Assembly (NCBI GenBank): GCA_964647255.1
Contig: CAZYGI010000114.1
Span: forward strand, 1-9,426
DNA from: CAWJEL01 sp964647255
Lineage (GTDB): Bacteria > Chloroflexota > Anaerolineae > CG2-30-64-16
Direction of reading: 5' to 3'
Length of the DNA stretch: 9,426 nt
The notes beneath the pieces are model-generated. The model was given only the letters and a program-made list of their open reading frames with translations. It did no database searches and had not been told where the DNA came from. Below are positions 1 through 6,470 of this stretch, in pieces (within the stretch, counting starts at the first letter, position 1; each line of letters opens with the position of its first letter). The translations under genes were made by a program, and so were the position numbers.

Positions 1-1
1 G

Positions 2-571
2 CCCTCAGGCAACCTGGGCAACATCTCGGCGCTGGCCAAGGGGCTGGCGCTGGCGAAGGCGCTCGGCGTCATTGACCGGCTGCCCCGGCTGGCCGCCGCG
101 CAGGCCGCGCGCGCCAATCCGCTCTACCTGGCGTACCAGCGCGGGTTCGACCGCCTGACGCCGGTCACTGCGGGCGCGACAGCCGCGTCCGCCATCCGGA
201 TCGGCGACCCGGTCAGCTACGAGAAAGCCGTGCGGGCGCTCCAGGCGTTCGACGGCGTGGTGGAGCAGGCGGACGAGAACGAGCTGGCCGACGCGGCCGC
301 GCTGGCCGACCGCGCCGGCATGTATGCTTGCCCGCACACCGGCGTCGCGCTGGCGGTCGCGGGCAAGCTGGCGCGGGGAGGCGTGATCCAACCGGGCCAG
401 CGCGTGGTCGTGATCTCGACCGCGCACGGGCTCAAGTTCAGCGAGTTCAAGGTGGGCTACCACGAGGGCACGCTGGCCGATGTGGTTGCCCAGCATCGCA
501 ATCCGCCGGCCGAGCTGCCGGCGGACGCGGGCGCAGTGAAGGCGGAGATCGGGCGGTGGCTGGACCGATGA
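2..571 (+). CDS. thrC: Threonine synthase, C-terminal part (5' truncated by window edge)
   Basis: PLP-dependent enzyme converting O-phosphohomoserine to threonine in the cytoplasm. The visible 189 residues open with PSGNLGN, matching the PSGN(F/L)GN phosphate-loop motif of threonine synthase. They continue through a helical segment (NPLYLAYQRGFD) and the ATAASAIRIGDPVSYEKA stretch. The C-terminal signature VVISTAHGLKFSEFKVGYHE separates it from threonine dehydratase or cysteine synthase. The N-terminal half, including the PLP lysine, lies left of the window, so the start cannot be given. The stop overlaps the next gene's start as ATGA, implying translational coupling to mevalonate kinase although the pathways are unrelated. 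The family assignment is confident; activity cannot be judged from a fragment. Confidence 0.92.
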   Translation, partial: PSGNLGNISALAKGLALAKALGVIDRLPRLAAAQAARANPLYLAYQRGFDRLTPVTAGATAASAIRIGDPVSYEKAVRALQAFDGVVEQADENELADAAALADRAGMYACPHTGVALAVAGKLARGGVIQPGQRVVVISTAHGLKFSEFKVGYHEGTLADVVAQHRNPPAELPADAGAVKAEIGRWLDR

Positions 572-1638
572 TCCTGGGCGCCGGCCGCGCGGCCGGTAAA
601 GTCATCCTGTTCGGCGAGCACGCCGTGGTCTACGGCCGGCCCGCGCTCGCGGTGCCGGTGACGCAGGTGGCCGCGGAGGCGACGGTCGAGCCGGCCGCGC
701 CCGGCGCCGGGCTGACGGTGTGCGCCGCCGACCTGGGCGAGGAGATTGCCGTGCGGGCCGCGCCGGCCGATCATCCGCTGGCCGCGGCCGTCCGGCTGGC
801 GTTGGCGCACCTGGGCATGGCCGCCCTTGCGCCTGACTGGCGCATCACCGTCCGCTCGACCATCCCCATCGCCAGCGGCCTGGGCAGCGGTGCGGCGGTC
901 TCCGCGGCGATCGTGCGCGCGGTGGCGGACGCGGCGGCCAAGGCCGCCCAACCGTCCGGAATCGAGGCTGTGCGCCAGCCCCCTTTAGGGTTAGCCGGTC
1001 AAGCTCAGCATCCGGAAAGACCCGCCAAAGCCTCCGCCCCGGAAGACGTTGATGCCTCCCCGGCTTCTCCGCCCCTCTGCTCCTCCGCGGACGTCTCCGC
1101 GTTGGTCTATGAGGTGGAGCGGCTGTATCACGGCACGCCGAGCGGGGTGGACAACACGGTGATCGCGTACGGCCAGCCGGTCTATTTCGTGCGCGGGCGG
1201 CCGCCGCAGCCGTTCCCCATCGGCCGGCCGTTCACCCTGGCGATTGCTGACACCGGCATCCGCAGCCCGACCCGGATCGCGGTGGGGGATGTGCGGCGGA
1301 GCTGGGAGCGGGAGCCGGCGCGCTTCGAGGCGCTCTTTGATCGCGTTGCGGCGGTCGTGGAGGCCGCGCGGGCGGCCATCGCCGCGGGCGAGCCGGGGCA
1401 GTTGGGGCCGCTGATGGATGCGAACCACGCGTTGCTCCGGGAGATCGGCGTCTCGTGCCCGGAGCTCGACGCCCTGGTCGCGGCCGCGCGCGCTGCGGGC
1501 GCGCTCGGCGCCAAGCTCTCCGGCGGCGGCCGCGGGGGCAACATGATCGCACTCGTGACCGCGGAGACCGCGCCGCGCGTGGCGGAGGCACTGGTCGCAG
1601 CGGGCGCGGTGCGGACGATCGTGACCGAAGTGAGGTGA
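568..1638 (+). CDS. mvk: Mevalonate kinase (GHMP kinase family) with an internal insertion
   Basis: Phosphorylates mevalonate to 5-phosphomevalonate, an early step of isoprenoid synthesis. The ATG at 568 overlaps the threonine synthase stop (ATGA) and gives 356 aa; an upstream in-frame ATG at 328 would lie deep inside thrC and is rejected. GHMP motifs are in order: GKVILFGEHAVVYGRPA (10-26, with K11), IPIASGLGSGAAVSAA (99-114, the ATP loop), HGTPSGVDN (188-196, with presumed catalytic D195) and KLSGGGRGGNM (316-326). HGTPSG(V/I)DN and the FGEHAVVYG context favour mevalonate kinase over phosphomevalonate kinase or galactokinase. Between the ATP-loop helix and SALVYEVERLYHGTPSG, residues about 128-172 are a Pro/Ala/Ser-rich stretch not expected in the family. 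It contains a dispersed repeat in frame, yet all motifs and the frame are intact, so the enzyme is probably functional. Confidence 0.93.
   Translation: MILGAGRAAGKVILFGEHAVVYGRPALAVPVTQVAAEATVEPAAPGAGLTVCAADLGEEIAVRAAPADHPLAAAVRLALAHLGMAALAPDWRITVRSTIPIASGLGSGAAVSAAIVRAVADAAAKAAQPSGIEAVRQPPLGLAGQAQHPERPAKASAPEDVDASPASPPLCSSADVSALVYEVERLYHGTPSGVDNTVIAYGQPVYFVRGRPPQPFPIGRPFTLAIADTGIRSPTRIAVGDVRRSWEREPARFEALFDRVAAVVEAARAAIAAGEPGQLGPLMDANHALLREIGVSCPELDALVAAARAAGALGAKLSGGGRGGNMIALVTAETAPRVAEALVAAGAVRTIVTEVR
949..1083 (+). repeat. In-frame repeat-derived insertion inside mevalonate kinase
   Basis: This stretch encodes residues 128-172 of mevalonate kinase, a low-complexity Pro/Ala/Ser segment placed where the family normally has a short loop before the helix leading to HGTPSGVDN. 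Within it, positions 959-998 match the reverse complement of 8685-8723 at roughly 80 percent with one single-base gap. The core cctttagggttagccgg differs by one base from cctttaggattagccgg in the other copy. That second copy is intergenic, so the shared sequence is a mobile or dispersed repeat rather than conserved coding sequence. The rest of the stretch (about 999-1083) has no second copy in the window; its assignment to the same element is inference. Confidence 0.65.
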
Positions 1639-1641
1639 GCA

Positions 1642-2064
1642 ATGGTTGTCATGCTGTGCTACTCAGTCATCATTGATTTGACGCCCGGTGCCGCCACCCC
1701 ACAACGCCCGCGTGATCACGGTCCCCACGGCTGCACAGTCATCCTGCGCCTCATGGAATCTCGCCGCAGTTCGCCGCCGCAGTTTGCCTTGTACGATGGG
1801 GCGGAGTCCTTCTATGTCTTGACCCCCGACGAGACGAGTGAACTGCTGCGGTTGCTGGGCCGGATGGCGTTCCGGGCGCCGTGGAATGCTCAGGTCGGAC
1901 GTGACGGAACCATGTTCACACTTCAGCTATTCGGCCCGATGAGCCATGTGGAGTTCAACTGGTGGGGCAGAATTCCCAGCGAATGGGAGAGCGTCGGGGC
2001 GGTGTTTGACGATGTCATGTCTCTTGCAAGGCGCTGCGGCTACGGCCCCGCTTTGTGTGGTTAA
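1642..2064 (+). CDS. Hypothetical protein of unknown family, 140 aa
   Basis: I do not recognise this protein. The ATG at 1642 is 3 nt after the mevalonate kinase stop and has a good ribosome-binding site, gaggtga at 1632-1638, overlapping that stop. A second in-frame ATG at 1753 (residue 38) is possible, because residues 1-37 look like translated non-coding sequence (Pro/Arg/His-rich, no secondary-structure pattern). From residue 38 on it looks like a compact globular domain: FALYDGAESFYVLTPDETSE, then an apparent beta-hairpin with TMFTLQLFG, then the aromatic motif FNWWGRIPSEWESVG and an amphipathic helix. There is no signal peptide or membrane segment. It sits between mevalonate kinase and the UbiD gene with gaps of 3 and 9 nt, so it is very likely co-transcribed. 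Its base composition is less GC-rich than its neighbours. Confidence 0.65.
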   Translation: MVVMLCYSVIIDLTPGAATPQRPRDHGPHGCTVILRLMESRRSSPPQFALYDGAESFYVLTPDETSELLRLLGRMAFRAPWNAQVGRDGTMFTLQLFGPMSHVEFNWWGRIPSEWESVGAVFDDVMSLARRCGYGPALCG

Positions 2065-2070
2065 GGGGAG
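2061..2070 (+). promoter_or_regulatory. Ribosome-binding site of the UbiD gene
   Basis: The purine run aaggggag (2063-2070) ends 3 nt before the ATG at 2074 and overlaps the TAA stop of the preceding gene (2062-2064). It fixes the start of the decarboxylase. Confidence 0.6.
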
Positions 2071-2073
2071 AAT

Positions 2074-3393
2074 ATGGATCTTCATCAATTCATCGCCGCG
2101 GCGGATGCGGGCGGCTATCTGGTCACGGTTGACCGCGAAGTGGATCCCTACCTGGAGGCCGCGCGGCTTGCCGCGGAGATAGACGGCCGGCCGATCCTCT
2201 TCCGCTGCGTCCGAGGCAGCGCGTTCCCGGTGGTCGCTGGCGTCTGCTCGGACCGGCGGTACTTCGGCATGGCGCTGGGCGTGCCGGCCGAGCGGGTGAT
2301 GTTTCGCCTGGCCGAGGCGTTGGGGCGACCGTCACCCCTTCTCCCCTCTCCCTGCGAGGGAGAGAGGCTGGGGGTGAGGGTTGCCCCCTGTCAGGAAATC
2401 ATTGACCCCGAGGTCAACCTTGAAGCGCTCCCTTTCCTGACGCACTACGCGGGGGACGCCGGGCCGTACGCCTCGGCCGCGGTCGCCTTCATCAACGACC
2501 CGGAGACCGGCCCGAACGCGTCGTATCACCGGCTGCTGCGGCTGGACCGGACACGCGTTGCCGCCCGGCTGGTGGAGCGGCGGGGGACCGACACCGCCTG
2601 GCGAAAGTCCGGCCCGGAGGGCCTCCCCGTCGCCATCTGCATCGGGCTGCCGCCGCACGTGCTGCTGGCCGCGTCCATGGCGCCGCCGCCCGGCGTGGAC
2701 GAGCTGACCATCGCCCAGGCGCTCGCGCCGACGCCGATGGCCGGCTGCGCCAACGGCATCCGCGTGCCCGCCGAGGCGGAGTTCGTGCTGGAGGGGCGCA
2801 TCACGCACGAGTTGGTCCCGGAAGGACCGTTTGTGGATCTCACCGGCACGTACGATTTCACCCGCCGGCAGCCGGTGATCGAGATTGACCGCATCACCCA
2901 CCGGCGAGATGCGGTCTACCAGGCGCTGCTGCCCGGCAAACTGGAGCACCGCCTGCTGATGGGGATGCCGCGCGAGCCGACCATCTACGCCGAGGTGAAC
3001 CGGGTCGCCCGCTGCCTCAACGTCAACATCACCCCCGGCGGCGCGTCCTGGCTCCACGCGGTGGTGCAGATCGCCAAGCAGGCGCCCGATGACGGCCGGA
3101 AGGCCATCGAGGCGGCGTTCCGCGGCCACGGCTCGCTCAAGCACGTCTGGGTGGTGGACGCTGATATTGATCCGTTCGACCCGGGCGACGTCGAATGGGC
3201 CGTCGCCACCCGCTTCCAGGCCGACCGCGGGCTGGTCGTGCTGGCGGATCAGCCGTCCAGCTCGCTCGACCCCTCGGCGCACCATGTCCCCGGCCAGAAG
3301 AGCCGGACCGCGAAGATGGGCATCGACGCGACGGTCTATTGGGATACGCCAACGGGGCCGAGCGATCCTGAAGCCTATCGCCGCGTGAAATAG
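2074..3393 (+). CDS. UbiD-family prenylated-FMN decarboxylase, candidate anhydromevalonate phosphate decarboxylase
   Basis: A 439-aa UbiD-family protein; members use prenylated FMN (made by UbiX, not in this window) to decarboxylate unsaturated acids. Expected active-site positions are present: N148 and R153 five residues apart (NASYHR), and E250 with D255 in PEGPFVDLTG, the equivalent of the E-x4-E/D pair. The stretches TGTYDFTRRQPVIEI (257-271), LEHRLLMGMPREPTIYAEVN (290-309), TPGGASWLH (320-328), KAIEAAFRGHGSLKHV (343-358) and DVEWAVATRFQAD (372-384) resemble what I recall of the archaeal UbiD proteins, including the Aeropyrum enzyme acting on trans-anhydromevalonate 5-phosphate, more than ubiquinone UbiD. 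Proximity to mevalonate kinase supports a mevalonate-pathway role, but substrate is inference. Residues about 86-106 are encoded by a palindromic repeat inserted in frame. The next gene follows after 11 nt. Confidence 0.9.
   Translation: MDLHQFIAAADAGGYLVTVDREVDPYLEAARLAAEIDGRPILFRCVRGSAFPVVAGVCSDRRYFGMALGVPAERVMFRLAEALGRPSPLLPSPCEGERLGVRVAPCQEIIDPEVNLEALPFLTHYAGDAGPYASAAVAFINDPETGPNASYHRLLRLDRTRVAARLVERRGTDTAWRKSGPEGLPVAICIGLPPHVLLAASMAPPPGVDELTIAQALAPTPMAGCANGIRVPAEAEFVLEGRITHELVPEGPFVDLTGTYDFTRRQPVIEIDRITHRRDAVYQALLPGKLEHRLLMGMPREPTIYAEVNRVARCLNVNITPGGASWLHAVVQIAKQAPDDGRKAIEAAFRGHGSLKHVWVVDADIDPFDPGDVEWAVATRFQADRGLVVLADQPSSSLDPSAHHVPGQKSRTAKMGIDATVYWDTPTGPSDPEAYRRVK
2332..2377 (+). repeat. 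Palindromic dispersed-type repeat inserted in frame in the UbiD gene
   Basis: Two nested inverted arms are visible: tcacccc (2332-2338) with ggggtga (2371-2377), and ctctccct (2346-2353) with agggagag (2357-2364) around the loop gcg. The reverse-strand translation contains PHPQPLSLAGRGE, a phrase typical of a very common bacterial intergenic palindrome that annotation pipelines often mistranslate as protein. In the UbiD frame it gives PSPLLPSPCEGERLGVRV, which joins the conserved LGR and APCQE segments without a stop or frameshift. It is the only copy in this window; calling it dispersed rests on recognition of the sequence type. Confidence 0.75.
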
Positions 3394-3404
3394 GAGGAGC
3401 CACG

Positions 3405-4514
3405 ATGCGTCGTTCCCCGCGCTCCCCCAAGGAGTTGGCCGCGCTGGCGTTGCTCGCAGTTGCCGCGCTCCTGTGTTTGATCTTCACGCTCGTCGGCGCG
3501 CTGACGCCTGACAAGCAGACCGGCCTGCTGGCCGCGCAGCACGCGTTCCTGGGGCTTGGCCCGCTGCTGGGCACGCTCGGTGCGATGGCGATGACCTGGC
3601 GGCGCAATCGGAACAAGCCCGCGGTGGGACTGCTGGTGTTGGCGTCCGTGCTCTGGCTGATCGGCGCGACGCTGTCGGGCTTCGGCCTCTACACTGCGTT
3701 TACCCCCGGCGATAGCTCGGTGCTGACGAACCTGGGTTACAGCGTCGCGCTGTGCCTGACCCCCGGCGCGTTCTTCTCGCTGATGGGGCTGGGGACCTTC
3801 TGGTACAGCCAGCGCGGCAAAGCCCCGGCCGGGGCAGAACCCGCGGTGGAGACGCGGGCCGCGGCCGTGCAGCTCGAGGCGGCGCCCGCCTATGAGGAGC
3901 TTCGCGGCCGCGCTGCGGAGTATCGGCGGCGAATCAACGACCTGATCCGCGAGAAGAACCGGGCGGCATTTGCCGGCCAGTTGCGGCCGATCACGGAGAA
4001 GCTGGGCAACTGGGAGCAGCAGATCAACCACCTGGTGGATCGGCTCAGCGCGTTCGATGCCGATGCGGTGATCCAGCGCGATTTGAATGAGGTGCCGCTC
4101 CGCATCCGGGAGTTGGAGGGCCAGGTGAGCGCGGAGCCCGATCCGCAGGTGCGCCGCGAGATGGCGGAAACGCTGGACGGTCATCGCACGCACCGGGCCC
4201 AACTGGAGGAGCTCGTCAACACGATGCGTCGGACGCGGCTCCAACTCGACCAAACTCTGTCGGCGATGGGCACAATCTATTCTCAGGTGCAGATGCTCCA
4301 GGCGCTGGACATTGACGGCGACCGGGCTCGACGGATCGCAGGCGACATTGACGAACAGGTGAACGGCCTGGCCGACCTGCTTTCCGCGATGCTGGACGTC
4401 TACAGCGGGCCGGCCGGAACCGGTGAGGCGCAGGCGGACGACGGACGGGTGGGCCAAATCGGCTCCCGCCCCGATCATCTTCCCGCTGCGTCAGCTTCTC
4501 AAGAGGGCCGGTGA
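3405..4514 (+). CDS. Four-TM membrane protein with cytoplasmic coiled-coil domain, paralog 1
   Basis: No named family is recognised. The ATG at 3405 follows a strong ribosome-binding site (aggaggagc) that overlaps the UbiD stop. The 369-aa protein has four likely membrane segments, about 11-33, 44-64, 74-97 and 108-134, the last including SVALCLTPGAFFSLMGLG. A Gly/Pro/Ala linker follows, then a mostly helical domain (172-332) with coiled-coil character: YRRRINDLI, LVDRLSAFDADAVIQRDLNEVP, MRRTRLQLDQTLSAMGTIYS, RRIAGDIDEQVNGLADLLSA. The same domain recurs in the next gene, so the two are tandem duplicates. A polar tail (334-369) ends the protein. No enzymatic motif is visible; a structural or scaffold role at the membrane is possible but is inference. 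Position within the operon suggests co-expression with the UbiD gene. Confidence 0.85.
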   Translation: MRRSPRSPKELAALALLAVAALLCLIFTLVGALTPDKQTGLLAAQHAFLGLGPLLGTLGAMAMTWRRNRNKPAVGLLVLASVLWLIGATLSGFGLYTAFTPGDSSVLTNLGYSVALCLTPGAFFSLMGLGTFWYSQRGKAPAGAEPAVETRAAAVQLEAAPAYEELRGRAAEYRRRINDLIREKNRAAFAGQLRPITEKLGNWEQQINHLVDRLSAFDADAVIQRDLNEVPLRIRELEGQVSAEPDPQVRREMAETLDGHRTHRAQLEELVNTMRRTRLQLDQTLSAMGTIYSQVQMLQALDIDGDRARRIAGDIDEQVNGLADLLSAMLDVYSGPAGTGEAQADDGRVGQIGSRPDHLPAASASQEGR

Positions 4515-4525
4515 GGGTTTATACT
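4496..4525 (+). promoter_or_regulatory. Possible promoter between the two membrane paralogs
   Basis: TATACT at 4520-4525 is a good -10 hexamer; ttctca at 4496-4501, 18 bp upstream, matches the -35 consensus at four of six positions. It lies just downstream of the paralog 1 stop in the largest gap (103 bp to the chosen start) of the left cluster, so paralog 2 and thpR could have their own transcription start. There is no supporting evidence beyond the match. Confidence 0.3.
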
Positions 4526-4617
4526 ATGGTGGACCGAAACCACACGCCCCGCGTCACGTATAGGGTGCTGCAGCAGTAGAAGATCGAAGTGTGCGCGAAA
4601 GCGGTGGAAGGTCGAGG

Positions 4618-5748
4618 ATGGAAATGAATTCACGTTGGCGCGGGAACGATGGCCCCTGGCGCGGCATCGTGGCCTTGCTGGCATTGTTGGCCTTGTTAGG
4701 GCGCTCGCGTGGCGTCGAAAGCGAGATCCGCCGGGCATCGCGCAGCGCCCGACGAGAGGCGCGCGCCGGCCGCCGCGGGGGCGGTGGGCTGGTTGGGCTC
4801 ATCGTGGGCGTCGTGGTGGTGATGGCGCTGCTTGGCCTCCTCGGCAACCTCGGCGCCCTCCTGACGGGGATCGTGCCGGTGTTGGCCTTGTGTCTGATCC
4901 CCGGCGCGCTGCTGGTGTTCGTCGGGTTGGCTGCACGCAGCGCACAGCGGGCCAAAGAAGGACGTGAGGCGGGGCCGGCGCAGACGGCCGAGTGGGCGCC
5001 GGAGGCCGCGCAGGCGCCGCAAAGCACGGCCGTGCCCGCTGCTGCACCGATCCCTCCGGCGGCGCGCACCGCCGCTGTGCCGCAGCCGCCGCCTGTGACT
5101 GCGAAGGCCCCGGTCCAGCAAGCCGTCCGTAAGCCGATCGCCGAGCCGGTCAGAAATCCGGCCGATTACCGGCAGCGCGCGATCGGCTATCGCCGCCGCT
5201 TGCAAAGCCTGATCAAGAGCCGCCGCCGCGGGCCGCTGTCCGAGCTGATGAGCGCGATCCTGCCCAAGCTCGAAGGGTGGGAGGAGCGGGTGGGTCAACT
5301 GGCCGACCGCCTGGCGAACTTCGAGACCGACCGGCTGATCCAGCGGGACATCAAGGAAGTGCCGGCCAACATCCAGCGGATGCAAGCGTTGTGGGAGGCC
5401 GAGACTGACCCGGCCACCCGCCAGCAGATCGAGCGCACGTTGGGCGGCTACCAGGAGCAGCAGACGCAGTTGGCGGCGCTTTCACGGCTCATGCGTCGGA
5501 CCCGGTTCGTGTTGGACGACACCCTGGCCGCGATGGGCACGATCTACTCCCAGGTTCAGGTGCTCGACGCGATGGACATTGACAGCACCCGCGCCGCGCA
5601 GATCGGTGACGAAATCCAGGAGCAGGTGGACCGCCTGAACGATGTGCTGTCGGCCTATTCCGACGTGAACACCGCCGTCGCCGAGAACGAGATTGACACC
5701 GCGGCCCGCCGCATCCGGCTGGAGCAGGGCCAGGCGGCAGGGGGATAA
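4618..5748 (+). CDS. Membrane protein with coiled-coil domain, paralog 2
   Basis: Tandem paralog of the preceding gene, 376 aa from the ATG at 4618 (ggaagg at 4606-4611, 6 nt upstream). ATG 4624 with gagg at 4614-4617 and GTG 4591 are alternatives. Membrane segments are about 16-28, 57-80 and 82-105; PVLALCLIPGALLVFVGL aligns with SVALCLTPGAFFSLMGLG of paralog 1. A long Ala/Pro linker (115-175) is followed by the shared helical domain (190-350): YRRRLQSLI, LADRLANFETDRLIQRDIKE, MRRTRFVLDDTLAAMGTIYS, IGDEIQEQVDRLNDVLSAYS. Identity is clearly highest in MRRTR...AMGTIYSQVQ. The N-terminal MNSRWRGNDG looks repeat-derived, so the native start may have been lost or replaced. The function is unknown; hetero-oligomerisation with paralog 1 is plausible but inferred. 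Confidence 0.83.
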   Translation: MEMNSRWRGNDGPWRGIVALLALLALLGRSRGVESEIRRASRSARREARAGRRGGGGLVGLIVGVVVVMALLGLLGNLGALLTGIVPVLALCLIPGALLVFVGLAARSAQRAKEGREAGPAQTAEWAPEAAQAPQSTAVPAAAPIPPAARTAAVPQPPPVTAKAPVQQAVRKPIAEPVRNPADYRQRAIGYRRRLQSLIKSRRRGPLSELMSAILPKLEGWEERVGQLADRLANFETDRLIQRDIKEVPANIQRMQALWEAETDPATRQQIERTLGGYQEQQTQLAALSRLMRRTRFVLDDTLAAMGTIYSQVQVLDAMDIDSTRAAQIGDEIQEQVDRLNDVLSAYSDVNTAVAENEIDTAARRIRLEQGQAAGG

Positions 5749-5750
5749 CC

Positions 5751-6350
5751 ATGCCCGACGAAATTCTTCGCACTTTCATTGCGATTGAGTTGGACGAGCC
5801 GTTGCGCGCTGCCATCGGCCGCGTCCAGGCGAAGTTCAAACGTCTGGCGCCGCCCGGCAGCGTGAAGTGGGTCGCACCGGAAGGGATCCACCTGACACTG
5901 AAGTTCCTCGGTGACACCCCCGCGGCGCACGTCGGCGCGATCGAGGCCGCGGCGCGCGCCGCGTGCGCCGGTTCCGCGCCGTTCGAGATCGTCGTCGAGG
6001 GCCGCGGCTGCTTCCCGAACTTCCGGCGGCCGCGCGTGGTGTGGGTGGCGGTGAGTGACCAGGGGCAGGCCCTTGCCCGGCTCCAGACTGCGGTCGAGAA
6101 GCACGTCGCGCCGCTCGGCTGGCCCACCGAGGAGCGCGGCTTCTCGCCGCACCTGACGCTCGGCCGCATCAGCCGCAGCGCCGGCCCCGCGGAGGAAGCC
6201 GCGGTCGGGCAGGTGGTGGAGAAGTCGGTGGTTGAGGTGATCGGCTGCCAGCAGGTCGTCGCGGTCTGCCGCTGCCAGAGCGACCTGCGCCCCACCGGCG
6301 CGGTCTACACGCCGCTGGTCCGCGTGCCGCTGGTCGCGGCGATCCCATAG
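5751..6350 (+). CDS. thpR: RNA 2',3'-cyclic phosphodiesterase (LigT/ThpR, 2H family)
   Basis: A 199-aa cytoplasmic 2H phosphoesterase that opens 2',3'-cyclic phosphate ends of RNA. Both catalytic HxT motifs are present: H47-L-T49 in GIHLTLKFLG and H134-L-T136 in FSPHLTLGR. Other family landmarks are RTFIAIEL at the N-terminus, VKWVAPEGIHLTLKFLGD, RPRVVWV and the terminal LRPTGAVYTPL. Length is normal for the family. The ATG at 5751 lies 2 nt after the paralog 2 stop with aggggg at 5739-5744 as ribosome-binding site. It is the last gene of the + strand cluster and is convergent with the Amt gene. Confident in family; the in vivo RNA substrate is not shown by the sequence. Confidence 0.93.
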   Translation: MPDEILRTFIAIELDEPLRAAIGRVQAKFKRLAPPGSVKWVAPEGIHLTLKFLGDTPAAHVGAIEAAARAACAGSAPFEIVVEGRGCFPNFRRPRVVWVAVSDQGQALARLQTAVEKHVAPLGWPTEERGFSPHLTLGRISRSAGPAEEAAVGQVVEKSVVEVIGCQQVVAVCRCQSDLRPTGAVYTPLVRVPLVAAIP

Positions 6351-6445
6351 GATGCACGCAATCCGATAAAGGGAACGCGGGAGAAAGCAGTGACGCAGCG
6401 CAGCAGAGTAGTGTAGTGATCAGGCCAGTCCGGCAATCTGCGTCC

Positions 6446-6470
6446 TCCGCATTCTATTTTCGGGTCAATC
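6446..6470 (-). repeat. Stop-codon-spanning repeat, copy A (3' end of the Amt gene)
   Basis: Read on the minus strand, this begins at the last sense codon of the Amt gene: GATTGA, then cc, cgaaaat and atgcgga. Copy B at 8770-8793 has the same order at the 3' end of the DUF362 gene, about 21 matching columns out of 24-25. In both copies GAT TGA supplies the terminal Asp and stop codon. Confidence 0.5.

Noticed and set aside
328..567. Upstream in-frame extension of mevalonate kinase
   Set aside because: It would overlap thrC by over 240 bp, translates to Arg/Gly-rich nonsense, and GHMP homology begins right after the ATG at 568.
2332..3285. Minus-strand open frame opposite the UbiD gene
   Set aside because: Composition is Arg/Gly/His-rich and it ends in the translated palindromic repeat; the plus frame carries clear UbiD motifs.
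3375..4478. Long minus-strand open frame opposite membrane paralog 1
   Set aside because: It mirrors a plus-strand gene with strong start signal, membrane segments and a paralog; the minus translation is His/Arg/Gln-rich with no motif, typical of a GC-rich shadow.
5489..6295. Minus-strand open frame opposite thpR and the end of paralog 2
   Set aside because: It spans two real plus-strand genes and has no recognisable family.
6351..6464. Convergent gap between thpR and amt searched for a bidirectional terminator or RNA gene
   Set aside because: Only a weak 7-bp inverted pair (gacgcag 6392-6398 with ctgcgtc 6438-6444) separated by 39 bp is seen; apart from the 3' repeat nothing can be supported.
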